A stretch of DNA of 64,000 bases from Euphorbia lathyris (GCF_963576675.1 NC_088913.1:89341001-89405000); one strand, 5' to 3'. Positions 1 through 11,403 are shown, counted from the first letter of the stretch. The notes: a model not told the origin generated them from the letters alone. Made by a program: numbers and translations.

Positions 1-289
1 GAGGAACAGATTAAAAAAACACTCAACAGATTAGAAAACTGAGTTTTAAAAAAATGGTGTTAAAATCTAAAAGGATGAAATTAATAGAGAGATTTCTTGA
101 GAGAGATGAGGAATTTTGGAAAAAAAACTTGATAATTAATAAGAGATAGAAATATTGTAATTTTGATTTTATTATGGAGAGAGAAATATGTTTTTACGTA
201 ACCTGATAATTTTTTGGTAACCTGTTATAACAAGTCATTTTATCAGAATATATTAGTCCTCATGGATGGACAATCTCTATTGAGAAATT
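1..289. other. AT-rich spacer
   Basis: No coding region, repeat boundary or RNA gene is recognisable here. The sequence is AT-rich and runs up to the left arm of the inverted-repeat element. Confidence 0.6.
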
Positions 290-734
290 TTGGAGGAATC
301 TTGTGAAAACCATTTTTTAGGCGAGAACACTTCTTTACGGTGAGAACACTCAAAACTACGTTGTTTTGAATAGGAAAATTTAAAAGGAAAATTTTAAAAA
401 AACACTACTACCTAGAGGGATTGAACCTGTGACTCTACATCTACACTCCACATTGTTTACCACCAAACCAATTGCTTTTCTTATGTATTATGCCGCGCAC
501 TTCTTAATATACAACTGCCCTTTTAGCTTCTATTGTTTAATATTTGATGCATGCATTTATTAATATCGATTAAATTTGCATAATAATAAATTACTAATAG
601 CAAAAAAAGAAATGTGCATAATAATGAATTATTAATAGAAAAAATCGAAGAATATGCTCTAATTTCTTATTCATTTAATTCCTTTATATTTTTGTAATTT
701 ATATTTTAAAATGTTAAGGACAATGTTCTGAATA

Positions 735-1440
735 TTGTTACATATGCTCTAAACTTTTATAATTTGTGTTCTAAAAATTAAGTATAATATTTTAAAAAAA
801 TAGTAAATATATGGACAATTTTTACATTTGTTCTATAATATAATTTATAACTTGGTAGAGGCTATACTTACTTTGTTTTTTACAAAGTAAGCCTTACTTG
901 GTGTGTTTACCATTGGATAAATTTTACATCCCATCATCCAATGGTGAAAAAACCAAGTAACACTTACTTTGTCATAGACAAATGTTCTAAAAAACATAAT
1001 GTATGTTCTAAAGTTTATATTTTGTGTTCCAAAAGTTAAGTATAATGTTCTAAAAAAATCAGTAGATATCTCGATCGTTTTTTCATTTGTTCTATAATAT
1101 AATTTATAACTCATGTTCGAAAAAAATAACGTATGTTCTAAACAATATGTCGTACGTTCTAAACTTCATAGTTCGTGTTTTAAAAGTTAAAATATATGTT
1201 CTAACGTTTGTTTTAAAAAATATATAGTTTGTGTTCCAAAAATTAAGTATAATATTCTAAAAAAATCAGTAGATATCTGAATCATTTTTTTCATTTATTC
1301 TATAATATAATTTATAACTCATGTTCGAAAAAACATAACAAATGTTCTAAAAAAACATAACGTATGTTCTAAAAAATATGTTGTACGTTCTAAACTTCAT
1401 AGTTCGTGTTTTAAAAGTTAAAATATATGCTCTAACGTAT
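735..1440. repeat. Degenerate tandem repeat in the foldback loop
   Basis: About three copies of a roughly 230-bp AT-rich unit, built of phrases such as TGTTCTAAAAAAATCAGTAG, TCTATAATATAATTTATAAC and AACTTCATAGTTCGTG. The first copy is partial and interrupted. It fills the loop between the inverted arms. No coding potential. Confidence 0.6.
851..972. mobile_element. Small hairpin insertion (MITE-like)
   Basis: An insertion relative to the neighbouring tandem units, which read straight through at the equivalent place near 1110 and 1320. It contains an inverted pair, TTACTTGGTG...ACCATTGGAT at about 895-920 against ATCCAATGGT...ACCAAGTAA at about 936-961, plus repeated CTTACTTTGT motifs. Too small to encode anything; family not recognised. 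Confidence 0.45.
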
Positions 1441-1804
1441 GTTTTAAAAAATATATTTTCTTATATGACATAAATTACAAAAATATAAAGGAATTAAATA
1501 AATAAGAAATTATAGCATGTTCTTGAATTTTTTTTCTATTAATAATTTATTATTATGTATATTTTTTTCTATTAATAATTCATTATTATACACATTTTTT
1601 TCCTATTAATAATTCATTATTATGCACATTTCTTTTTTTTTCTATTAATAATTCATTATTATACATATTTAATCGACATTAATAAGTGCATGCGTCAAAT
1701 ATTAAACAATAGAAGCTAAAAGAGAAGTGGTATATTAAGCAGCGCCCGATATAATAAACAAGAGAAGTAATTGTTTTAGTGGTAAGTAGTGTGGAGTGTA
1801 GATG

Positions 1805-1824
1805 AGGAGTCTTAGGTTCAAACC

Positions 1825-1882
<58 letters not shown>

Positions 1883-2040
1883 ACTCTTATTTAATACTCG
1901 GCTCTCCAAAACTTTAAAGTCAATTAAAATCTTAAACTATACAATCATTAATCATATTCATGAACTAAGTAAAAATCATCAGTTGAGTCTTTATCATGAA
2001 CTAAGTCTTAAGTTCAAACCCCCTAAGTAGCATTAGTGTT
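1805..2040 (+). repeat. Duplicated unit, copy 1, with (AT)n run
   Basis: Holds CTTAGGTTCAAACCCCTT, an (AT)n run at 1828-1880, then the block TCAACTCTTATTTAATACTC through ATCATCAGTTGAGTC that recurs at 12010-12120 and 18825-18950. This copy lacks the AGTAGCATTAGTG...TGATCCCTCC section before the AT run, then begins that section again at 2023 and is cut by the retrotransposon at 2041. Confidence 0.75.
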
Positions 2041-2500
2041 TGATAACTTGCTGGATCCGCTTTGATATTCCTTGCCAGAGTTACCTGCAAAACAAAACCG
2101 GAGACAGGATCTCCGGGGAAACTCTCCGACGATCAAGTCAGTTTTTGTAGAAATGAGTCTATATTTTAGCAATAGCTTTGTGGGAAGAAATGTGAACGTA
2201 CCTCCCCCCCTTATTCTTAAGGCCTTTTATAGGTATTTTTTGGGTAACCGTCGAGGGCGGTTACTCCTTAGTGGGCCACGTTCTGAGGGCGGTTACCCCT
2301 TTTTAGGTCATGTCCCTTTCGTGGCTTTCATGGCAACGAACGTGGTTTTGAGTGGGAGTCTCCGTTTAGGAATTCGGGGCGGTTTACTCGCTGCGCCCGC
2401 TTCCTTCATTCGGGTCCCGTCCAATCTTAGCCCATGGGGCTTTAATATGGGCTGGACTTGCGAAATGAATATAACCCGTTTTGGGCTCCGCGGGTTATCA
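2041..2500 (-). repeat. 3' LTR of Tat element
   Basis: 460 bp, bounded by TG...CA. Compared with the other LTR I count about ten substitutions, one base in a C run, and one 32-bp segment present only here. That segment is flanked by a direct repeat of GAGGGCGGTTAC, so the other LTR most likely lost it by slippage or recombination. Confidence 0.92.
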
Positions 2501-2517
2501 CATGCCTCCCCCTTGGT
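2501..2517 (-). other. Polypurine tract of Tat element
   Basis: On the minus strand, directly before the 3' LTR, the sequence reads AAGGGGGAGGCATG. It is a purine-rich plus-strand primer in the expected place. Confidence 0.6.
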
Positions 2518-2765
2518 CTAGCAAGAGCCCTTTTAGGGTCTTTTTATAGGGGACGCTTCGTCTTTGTCCGATTATTTCAAAGTTTTGAATTTGTGCCTTT
2601 CCCTTCTTTCGTTTTCTCCGGCGTCGACCTTTTAATTCCGTTACTTCTTTTCCGGCGTCGACCTCTTAATCCCGTCACTTCACTGTGTTGTCTTTTTCAT
2701 GTAAGTTTTTCTTTTCACATTTGTTCCTTGTTCGGCTTTTTGCTTCTGTTTTCCTTTTATCGATC

Positions 2766-5094
2766 ATGTCAGACCTCGACTTCGCGCCGTTTGACGACGA
2801 TTATGTCCGCGAGGTCTCTGACGAGGTCGAAGAGATGGTTGAGGAAGCTTCAACCAGCTCTCCTGGGTGTAATTCTCATCCCGCCGACTTCCTTCATCTG
2901 GCGAATACAACCGACGAGGGTTTAGGTTTTGACCCCAAAAAGTTGATTCCGCCACCTGTTCCAACCCCTCGTTTGCTACCAAAGAAGGACAGGTCGGGAA
3001 GTCTGGTTTGTCAAGAGAAAATCGATGATTTGCGGGAGCATTATCCCTGGCTCCGAGGTCTCGAGACTATCATTCCCGGGGAGGATAGGGGACCGGGCGA
3101 TTACCCAAAGGGGTACTTCACTATTTTCGTGGCCCAGATTATCTGCGGCTTCACTTATCCGCTGGCGGATGAGATTGCTTCCGTCCTAGGTGGTTACGGA
3201 ATCGCGCCCGGGCAATTGCATCCTAACGGCTGGGCCGATTTGACTCTGGACAAATTCTTTGCGGATTGTTTGGAGGTTCCCTTTTCGCCCAAAATCTTCT
3301 CCAAGCTCCACCATTTCAAAAGCTCGGCGGGGTATTTCACTTTCATCCGCCAGAGCGGATACTATGGTTTTGACGAGAAGCTGAACAAGATCCGCGAGTG
3401 GGATCGATCTTACTTTTTTATCAAGTTTAATGAGGAAAACCTGAACTTCCTTCGTTGCTGGAGCCGACCCAACGTAAAGAGTTTGAACTTCGGGTATCCC
3501 AGCAAGGAAGAATCCGCCGTTATCAAGTTCTTGAAGAGCACTCCTCCTTTTGTATGGACATACGATCAGGCCTTTCATATGCTAAGGAGCCGAGTAGCGA
3601 TTGCGTACCGCGAGGGGAATCGCGTTGTCTATATTCCTTATCGCGTTTTTGTGCAAGGTACTTTTTATTTCCAAGTTGATGGTTTCTTTTAACCCTTTGC
3701 AGGGGTGATCCTTTATCTCAAATCGCTGTAGATCGGGAGGCTAAAGCCCTGGCGAGAAGAAAGAAGCGGATGACAGAAACCGCTTCCGTTGTAGGGGCGG
3801 ATCCTTTTGGAGGGACGATTCCTTCTATTGGGGCGGCTTCCCCTGTTAGGGCTTCCGCTTCACAGGGTCTTGCTTCTGCTTCCGAGGATCTTCCTTTAAC
3901 CAGGAAGCGGAAGATAAGTGCGGATACAGAGTCTTCTCGTTCAAAAAAGAAGAACACTTCTGTGTCCCTTACTGTTGGCGGCGCACCTGTATCCGCCTCG
4001 TCTAAAGGAAAGAGCAGTACCCCCATTCACGAGGTATCTTGATCTACTCCCTCTCGTATTGCTACTTTTTCCTCATGAGTTATCTGCCATTCCCTTGATA
4101 TTTTTCTTTATGCTTTTGCAGCCAATCCCCGATATTAGCGGATGGTGGACTAGGACTTTCGGCCTGGCCGTGAACTTCTCTTGCAAGGATATTGTATCTT
4201 CCATATGCAATGTCCTCGGGCGACTTCCCTCCGCCTCCCGTGTGCGCGAGCAAGTACCGCTCCCTACTGCTGTGGAAGGGATCGAGAAGCGTTCTGTAGA
4301 GGTATATTATTGCTTTGTCCTTCGCTTTCAAATATCTTGTGTTCATTGTAACCGCATATTTCTATTCGCCCATTTTTATTTGTGAGACGTGTTATATGCA
4401 GATTATCAATTTCGCTGAGGGCATTCTCCGAAGGGATGCAGAGCGAGCCAAGGAGTTGGAAAGTCTTGGTACGGAATTGGCGACTCAGAAGTCGCTTTAT
4501 GATGATGTCCAAGGGAAGGTGAAGGTCCTTGAGGGCACCTGTCAGAAGGCCGTGGGCGAGAAGGAGGAGGCCCTTAAATCCCTTCAGGCCAAGTCCGATG
4601 AACTGCAAAAAGCCCTCGACGACCTAGCTGCTTTCAAGGAGGCCCAAAAGAAGAGGATTGAGGAGATTTTGGCTGAAGATGGCACCCGCATCTACTGGTA
4701 TGGGGAGCGGATTCATGCCGCTTACGAGCACGGGCATCAGGGTCTAGTACTTAACCGCCCCAAAGTTCCCATCCCTGAAAAGGATTTAACTGGGGAGTGG
4801 GATAAGCTGGAAGCCGAGGATGCTGATATGGATGAGGTACTCTTCTTAGATTGGAAGAGTCTTCAGGATCCTCCGATTAGCTGTGAGATCCCTATTCAGC
4901 CACCGGAAGGAGAGGCACCCCAAGCCGTTTCTCAACCTGTGCAAGAGGTACCTCTCACCGAAGAGGTTACTGAAGCGGTTACCGATTCAAGGGTTGAGGA
5001 TTCGCTTGAAGTAGATCCTCCTACCGGAGGAGATGAGGGAGTCGCCGAAGTCCAGGAGGGCATTAGGGGCGAAGGAGAGGAAGCTGTAGCATAG
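2766..5094 (+). CDS. Antisense spliced gene of Tat element (Transposase_28-like, coiled-coil tail)
   Basis: A gene antisense to gag-pol with a proposed four-exon structure: 2766-3604, 3703-4033, 4122-4301, 4402-5094, about 680 codons. Introns at 4034-4121 and 4302-4401 have clear GT-AG ends and keep phase 0. The first intron is less certain: donor GT at 3605 gives a 98-nt intron and restores the frame, while the stronger-looking donor CAAG/GTAC at 3658 gives only 45 nt and breaks it. Residues about 110-230 resemble the 'putative gypsy type transposon' domain (PF04195), with GIAPGQLHPNGW near residue 141. Exon 4 starts with a charged heptad-like stretch (AERAKELESLGTELATQ and onward) that should form a coiled coil, then an acidic tail. 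Function unknown; antisense genes of this type are known in Tat elements. It runs tail-to-tail with integrase. Confidence 0.72.
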
Positions 5095-5787
5095 CTTAAC
5101 TTTTATTTGGACTTTTGTATGTAAAAACCATGTAACAAACCGCTCTGATATATATATTTTCTTTCGGTTGTTGCTTTTCATATGTGTGTGATTGTCACTT
5201 TTTTGCCCTTTATATGTGCCCTTTGTCCTTTTGCCGACTCCATATTTGTGTTTCTTCATAGCTAGGGTGGCCAGACCCTTTTTGCAATTTTGAGTACTCG
5301 TTTATTCGTTTAATTTTATGCCTTAACTTATAATTCTTCTTTCGAAAATAATCATAAGTTTTGATCATAAGGTTTTGCGAGTGATGCGTAATCATGCATC
5401 TGCCTTTCTTTAACAGGCAACACATTTATGTGTTTTTGATTTTAACCCTGAGGTTTTTTGCTAGTGATGCGTAATCATGCATCCGCCTTTCTTTAACAGG
5501 CAACACATTTATGTGTTTTTGATTTTAACCCTAAGGTTTTTTGCGAGTGATGCGTAATCAAGCATCCGCCTTTCTTTAAGAGGCAACACATTTGTGTGTT
5601 TTTGGAAAGAATCCGCATTTTGTTGTAACATACTGAGTGAATGTAATAACTTTTATTGATGACGAGAAAAAGTTTATTACATATGTACACCAATTGTGCG
5701 GGATCGAAGCCTCATTAAAACCTTTTATCAGAAAACCCAGTGGGAAAAACTCATAAAAGGAAAAAGAGTACTCGTCATTTCCTCGAA
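5095..5787. repeat. Convergent 3' region with ~84-bp tandem repeats
   Basis: Lies between the 3' ends of the antisense gene (plus) and integrase (minus). From about 5371 to 5607 there are 2.8 copies of a roughly 84-bp unit containing GAGTGATGCGTAATCATGCA and TTTCTTTAACAGGCAACACA. No protein is supported here. Tandem repeats in the 3' part are a known habit of Tat/Ogre elements. Confidence 0.75.
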
Positions 5788-6774
5788 CTACTCGGCCTTT
5801 CTATATAGGCGTAGATTCTCTAGATTCTCTAGATTCCAGGTGCGCGGGAGCTTCTTTCCACTCATTTCTTCTATTTCGAAAGTGGCCGGTCCCATCTTCT
5901 TGGATACTTTGTATGGCCCGATCCAGTTGACGCCTAGCTTGCCTTTGCCATCTCTAGACTGTATTTTATCTGCTTTTTTCAAGACCAAGTCGTTTTCGTT
6001 GATCATTACTTTTCGCACTCTTCTGTCATGGTATTTCTTGATTCTGTTGCGGTACATTGCCATTCGCATGTAAGCTTTTTCTCTTCGTTCCTCCACAGAA
6101 TCCAAAGCATCTCTGATGTTGATAGGATTTTGTGTGTCGCAATAATAAATTGTCCGATCTGTGGGCGACTTGATTTCAACAGGTAGGACTGCTTCGGCTC
6201 CATAAACTAGCGAGAAAGGTGTTTCGCCTGTTGCTGCCTTTATAGAGGTTCTGTATGCCCACAGCATATGGGGTATCTCATCCGCCCAACCTGTTTTTTT
6301 GTCACCTAGCCGCTTCTTGATGCCTTGAACCATGTCCCTGTTGGTAACCTCCGTCATACCATTTGATTGGGGATGGTTTACAGAAGAAAAATGATTCTTG
6401 ATTCCCATGCTTTCGCAGTATGTTTTGAACTTGGCACAGTTGAACTGGGTGCCATTGTCGGTTATAAGCTTCTGCGGGATCCCAAATCGCATGATAATGT
6501 TCTCTCGTAAGAACTCGATCATTCGCTCAGGTGTTTGTGCGGTTACTGCCTCCGCTTCTACCCATTTGCTGAAGTGGTCCACTGCGACTATCAAATACTT
6601 CCTTTTCTTTGTTGTTTCTGGGAATGGACCCACTATATCAATTCCCCATGTTGCGAATGGCCACGCCGTCATTATAGTGATTTGTTCAGCTCCGGGAACA
6701 TGCTTTTCATTCGCATGGATTTGACAGTTGTGACATTCCGCAACCATCTTCTGGGAATCTTCCACCACCTTGGG
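5788..6774 (-). pseudogene. Integrase module of Tat element
   Basis: Open frame 6768-5788 (326 residues). It starts inside the zinc-binding HHCC motif (the CHNC pair at residues 12-15). The catalytic DDE triad is visible: D44 in WGIDIVGPFP, D104 in LITDNGTQF and E140 in NGMTEV, with 35 residues between the last two. The C-terminal part ends in PRTWNLENLENLRLYR. It continues the RT frame but is separated by TGA at 6777-6775, where related proteins have Trp, so it is a nonsense change in a continuous polyprotein. Integrase inserts the cDNA copy into host DNA. Confidence 0.9.
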
Positions 6775-8784
6775 TCAGTAGTATCCCACCAGTTTGACCT
6801 TTCTTGCCAATGCCGCCGAAGCTTCGTGCGCGCCACAAATTCCTTCGTGTAGTTCTCGCAGCACATAGTCTCCTTCATTGCGACTAACGCATTTCAACCA
6901 TGGACATGTGTACGATTTCCGATACAAAGTTCCATCCCGCATTGAGTATCGTGCCGACTGCCCAATTATTTTTCTGGCTAAGCTCTTATCAACCGGTAAA
7001 TCTCCCTGCTCCAGATATTGACGGATTGGCATCCGCCAATCTTCATCGTCTTCCAGTTCCTCGATGATCATAATCTGATCAACCTCGAATGCTGGTGCCG
7101 ATTTTATTTCCAAGCTGCATGCTTTTTGACTCCATGGTTCTCTACTTGCCGCTGCTTTTGCCAATTCGTCAGCTTTTGCATTTTGGCCTCGTGGAACATG
7201 CACCATCTCCCAAACGACTCCTTTGTGTGTTAACTCTTGTGTCAATCGGCTGACCACCTGATGGTATTTTACTAGCTCCTCCTGTTTCACCAGATAATTT
7301 TTTGTGATCTGGTTTATCATGAGTTTGGAATCGCTGTAGATTACCACTCTTTCTGGGGTGAGTTCATTGAGCAACTTCAATCCACATATCATAGCCTCGT
7401 ATTCTGCGGCATTATTGGTAGTTTTGAAAGTTAATTTTGCTGCATAGTACAGGCGGATAACCTCCGGACCTTTGATGACGATTCCTAGCCCAGCTCCATC
7501 TGCAGATAAGGCCCCATCTGTGTACATGCTCCACTCTTCTTTTTGTGCCTTTGGACATTCATCATCATCCCAGGTGAATTCGTTCACGAAGTCGGCGAGC
7601 ACTTGGCTCTTTAGCGCTGGTCTTCCTTCATAGCGGATATCGAATTCGCCCAGGCGAATTGACCATTCCATCAACCGACCGAATGCGTCAGGTTTCTGCA
7701 GTACCTTTCGCATTGGGATGCCAGTTCTCACAATGATAGTATGCGCCTGAAAGTATGGTTTCAATCTAGCCGCCGTGGTTATCACTGCGAGGGCCATTTT
7801 GTCCAACTTCGAATACCGGAGTTCTGCATCCTTCAGGACTTTGCTCACGTAGTACACTGGATATTGTTGCCCTTCTTCTTCTCGCACCATCACAGTGCAT
7901 ATCGCCATGCTGGTGACGGATACATAAAGGAACAAATCTTCTCCGTCTTCCGGCCTGCTCATTAAGGGCGGATAACATAGTAATCGTTTTATCCCCTCAA
8001 ATGCTTCTTGACAATCCGGCGTCCATTCAAAGGACTTGGATTTTTTGATGGCATTGTAGAAAGGTAGACATCGCTTAGCTGAGCATGATATGAATCGCCC
8101 TAATGCCACCAACCGCCCGTTCAGTCTCTGTACTTCCCTTATGTTCCTTGGCGTCTTCATCTCCATTACTGCTTTAACCTTCTCAGGATTCGCCTCAACC
8201 CCTTTGCCGCTAACAATGAAACCCAGGAACTTTCCCGCTCTTGCTCCGAATGTGCATTTCTCTGGGTTTAATTTGAGACCATATTTGATCAACACTTCTA
8301 GGATTTCTTTGATATCCTGCAGGTGGTCTTGCATTTTCTTGCTTTTGATGATCATGTCATCAACATAGATCGAGAAGTTCTCGCCGGATTTGTCTGAAAA
8401 TATCTTGTTCATCATCCTCTGGTATGTTGCTCCCGCGTTTTTCAATCCAAAGGGCATCACCTTGAAGCAATAAGTCGCCTGGTGAGTTATGAATGATGTT
8501 TTGATTTCATCCGCCTTCTCCATGGGTATCTGATGGTAACTGGATTTCACGTCGGTGAATGATAAAGCTTCATATCCTGCAGTTCCATCTACCAATATAT
8601 CAATGTTAGGAAGTGGATACATATCTTTCTGACATGCCTTGTTCAAGTCTTTGAAGTCGACGCACATTCTGTACGTTCCATTCGGCTTTTTGACTAGCAC
8701 CATATTGGCTAGCCATTCCGGATAGGTGACTTCTCGAATCGCATCCGACCTTAGCAAGTCCGCCACTGCTTTTTCAATCGCCTT
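6775..8784 (-). pseudogene. Reverse transcriptase and double RNase H of Tat element
   Basis: Open frame 8766-6775 (663 codons). RT: RMCVDFKDLNKAC near residue 35 and the catalytic YVDD near residue 134. A Ty3-type RNase H follows at about 285-400, then a second RNase H beginning MYTDGALSADGAGLGIVI near residue 412, with TTNNAAEYEA downstream; this archaeal-type domain marks the Tat lineage. The C-terminal HEGICGAH is the start of the integrase zinc finger. Separated from the upstream gag-protease frame by TAA at 8787-8785 and from integrase by TGA at 6777-6775, both in frame. Confidence 0.93.
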
Positions 8785-10899
8785 TTACCGCTCAGGAGCA
8801 TGTCCCCTCTTCTTTTGCCGCACTGGGGTTGCCCCTTTATCTACATTCAACCGATGGGTTGCTACGTCTGGGCTTATTCCTTTTAGCACTTCATTTGGGG
8901 CGGCAAATGCCGACTCACATTGGATCAATACCTCGGTAATGGCTTTCTTTGTTTCTTCTGAGAGTCCAGCCGCTATTCGCACGTTCTTATCATTCGAGAT
9001 GGCGAATAGTTCCGTTTCTCCCAATGCTTCCGCCGGCAGCTTCTCTTCGACTTTATCCTCCTCTTCCGGTTTTGGTTCAAGTGATAATGTATAGGCCTGT
9101 TGAGATACAAGTTGATCACCTTCAACTATGACTCGCCCTTGGTGTGTTGGAAAATGTAACGTCAGATGCTTCATTGAGATGAGCGACTCCGTCTCCGACA
9201 GGAATGGCCGTCCCAGAATTATGTTGTAGGCCAGTGGGAGATCAACAATTGCGAATTCTAAATCACCTCGCCATTTTAGATTCTTATCGCCCATTTCTGC
9301 CTCCAACACCACCTGCCCACTTGTTTGGGAGGATTGACCCCCAAAACCAGTTACATCCATGAAGGTGTGTTCCACCCGCTCGTCGTTGATTCCCAACTTG
9401 TTGAATGCTGTCCGGGTAATGACGTTGCAAGAACTGCCTGTGTCGATAAGGACCCTCTTGACGTCCCATCCTTCAACGGCCATCGTGATCACCAGGGCAT
9501 CCGCATGTGGCTCCGTGATTCTTGCAAATGAGTAATTAAGGGCATCCCCCCTATGTGTGTTGCTCTTTCGCCGTTCACGGCGAGTTCTTTTTGTTGGAGG
9601 CTCGTAGATTCCGCCTGCTATCACGTTTATCACCCCTTTCTTCTGCTTCTTTTCTGGCCGTGTTTCTCCCTCATGCGGGAGCGTTGTTTTCTCATCAGCT
9701 GTTTCTTTTCTTACAAATTGACTCAGCTTGCCTCTCTCGATCAGTTTTTCTATTTCCTTCTTCAGTTCGTAGCAATCATCTGTGTCATGGTCATTCAACC
9801 TGTGGAACCTGCAATACTTACTGGGATAGCGCCCCAAACTGGTTCGGCCTTTCACCTCGGGAAACCGCACATCCTTCTTCAAGGGGCTCTTTTCGATCCA
9901 AAGTAACACCTCTTGGCGACTCGTGTTTAGTGGTGTGTGATGTCCTCCACCTTGAAAGGGACGATCACCTCTTCGAACAAAATTACTTTTGGACTGGGTC
10001 TGACGCCGACTGTCCGAAGTGGTTCTAGTGGCATCTCTTTCTCGCCGAGTTTGGGCCCTATGTTCCCTGTTGACATCATCCACTTCCATGAATTCCTTTG
10101 CTATCTTCATGAGCTCGGCTACAGTGCGTGGTTTGTTACGGATGATTTCTTCCCGCATGCTCCAATCTGTGGTTCCATCCGCCATGATGTTGCGAATACT
10201 CACGATATCCGGGTTCTGCAATCGCACCAGGATATCGTTAAAGGCGACAACAAATTCCCTTAGGGAATTATAGTTTCTCTGTTTGATCTCCTTCAGCCGC
10301 CTATCTGTCACATCTGCCGCTTTACAGCCCACGAACTTCGCACAGAAATCCCGACTATATTGTTGCCAATTGTGAATAGATTCTGCCGGTAAAGATCGAA
10401 ACCAATCAGATGCCGCACCGCCCAAAGTTGTCGAGAATAACCTGCAAATTATGCTTTCGCTTGCCCCTGCAACATCCATTAACTCTCTGTAGTTCCTGAC
10501 ATGAGCCTCAGGGTCATAATTTGGATCCCCATAGTATTTTGGTATGGTAGGTGCTTTGATTCTGTGATCTGGAATGAATTCCCGCAACGAAGGGGCAAAA
10601 GGTGAATCGCTCTGGACCTCTGCTCTCGGCCTAGGCGAGTACCCCATTCGCTCCATCATGCTTCGTAATTGATCTTCTAAGTCAATATCGGGTATTCGCC
10701 GGACTTTTTCCATCCGCTGCTGGTGAATTCTGGGTGGCATCCACCCGCCCATCGGTGTTGAGACGTGTGCCTGTTGGGGGACTAACCGCTGTCCCGTTAT
10801 AGGATCAAAGTTCCATGTGTGCTCCCGCCCAGGAGTCATCAACTCTGAATGTCTGTGAGGAAAAGGTTCCACTTGCTGTAGCGGAAGAGTGCCTTGCAC
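8785..10899 (-). pseudogene. Gag (main part) and aspartic protease of Tat element
   Basis: 704 open codons. Residues about 115-230 are the retrotransposon gag domain (PKYYGDPNYDPEAHVRNYRE, then GAASDWFRSLP). Near residue 360 is a Cys/His motif, CRFHRLNDHDTDDCYELK. The protease active site DTGSSCNVI is near residue 484. The frame ends in an in-frame TAA directly before RT. The apparent start is not a real start: the same frame is open upstream beyond one TGA. Confidence 0.9.
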
Positions 10900-11403
10900 T
10901 CATGGCAACGGTTGGGATGGCTGCCAGGTCGGATGTATCGTCGTAATGAGATCTGGGTGCGAGTAGTTGCTCGGGTGGCTGTGTGGGTTTGTGCGACTAC
11001 TCTGGCCCACTTGATTTGGCGCCTGAGATGGCCGCGGGAGGGCCGATATGACAGGGATAGTCGGTGATTGTGTTGAGATAACCACAGGTTCTTGAGGAGC
11101 AGCCGCCACGGCGGTATTGTGTTCGGCGAGGGCCGTTAGTAAATTAATCATTCGATCTCCAGCCGCCTGGCTCATGTTCGAAGCCAAGACTTGTCCAGCC
11201 ATCTGCACGAAATCACTATTGGACATTTCCATCTCAGTTTGCACTTGGACCTCCAATAAGGGACTCAATTGTCCCGAGGGACCCGATGAGCTAGGCACCA
11301 CAGGCTGTGTACTTGCAGGTTGCGAATTCGCAATCCGTGGTCCCCTGGAGTTCATACTGGTTGATCTAGTGGTAACGCCGGTCGTTCGTGATGGTTCTGA
11401 CAT
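10900..11403 (-). pseudogene. N-terminal gag segment of Tat element
   Basis: 167 codons starting MSEPSRTTGVTTRS, rich in Ser, Pro, Thr and Gln, ending at TGA 10902-10900. The next base begins the 704-codon segment in the same frame, so this is the natural N-terminus of gag cut by one stop codon. It begins about 60 nt after the 5' LTR, close for an LTR-element leader. Confidence 0.75.

Larger units (their letters stand above)
290..1835. mobile_element. Long inverted-repeat (MULE-like) foldback element
   Basis: Bases from about 290 to 720 are the reverse complement of about 1455-1835, with moderate divergence: both arms hold the blocks around CAATAGAAGC, GTGGAGTGTAGATG and ATTAATAATTCATTATTAT. 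The outer left arm (GAGAACACT..., ACTCAAAACTACGTNGTTTTG) pairs with sequence now found in the duplicated copies at 11890-11980 and 18690-18780, whose outermost part reads GATCAAGTGAGAACC on the reverse strand. Long terminal inverted repeats of this kind fit non-autonomous Mutator-like elements. The class is inferred because no transposase is present and no clean target duplication was found. Confidence 0.6.

Noticed and set aside
845..1114. 89-codon minus-strand frame
   Set aside because: Made of the AT-rich tandem repeat and the hairpin insertion; no protein-like composition.
2072..2925. Plus-strand frames of about 150 codons over the Tat 3' LTR
   Set aside because: LTR sequence; the same frame recurs at 11493 in the other LTR. 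The true antisense gene starts at 2766.
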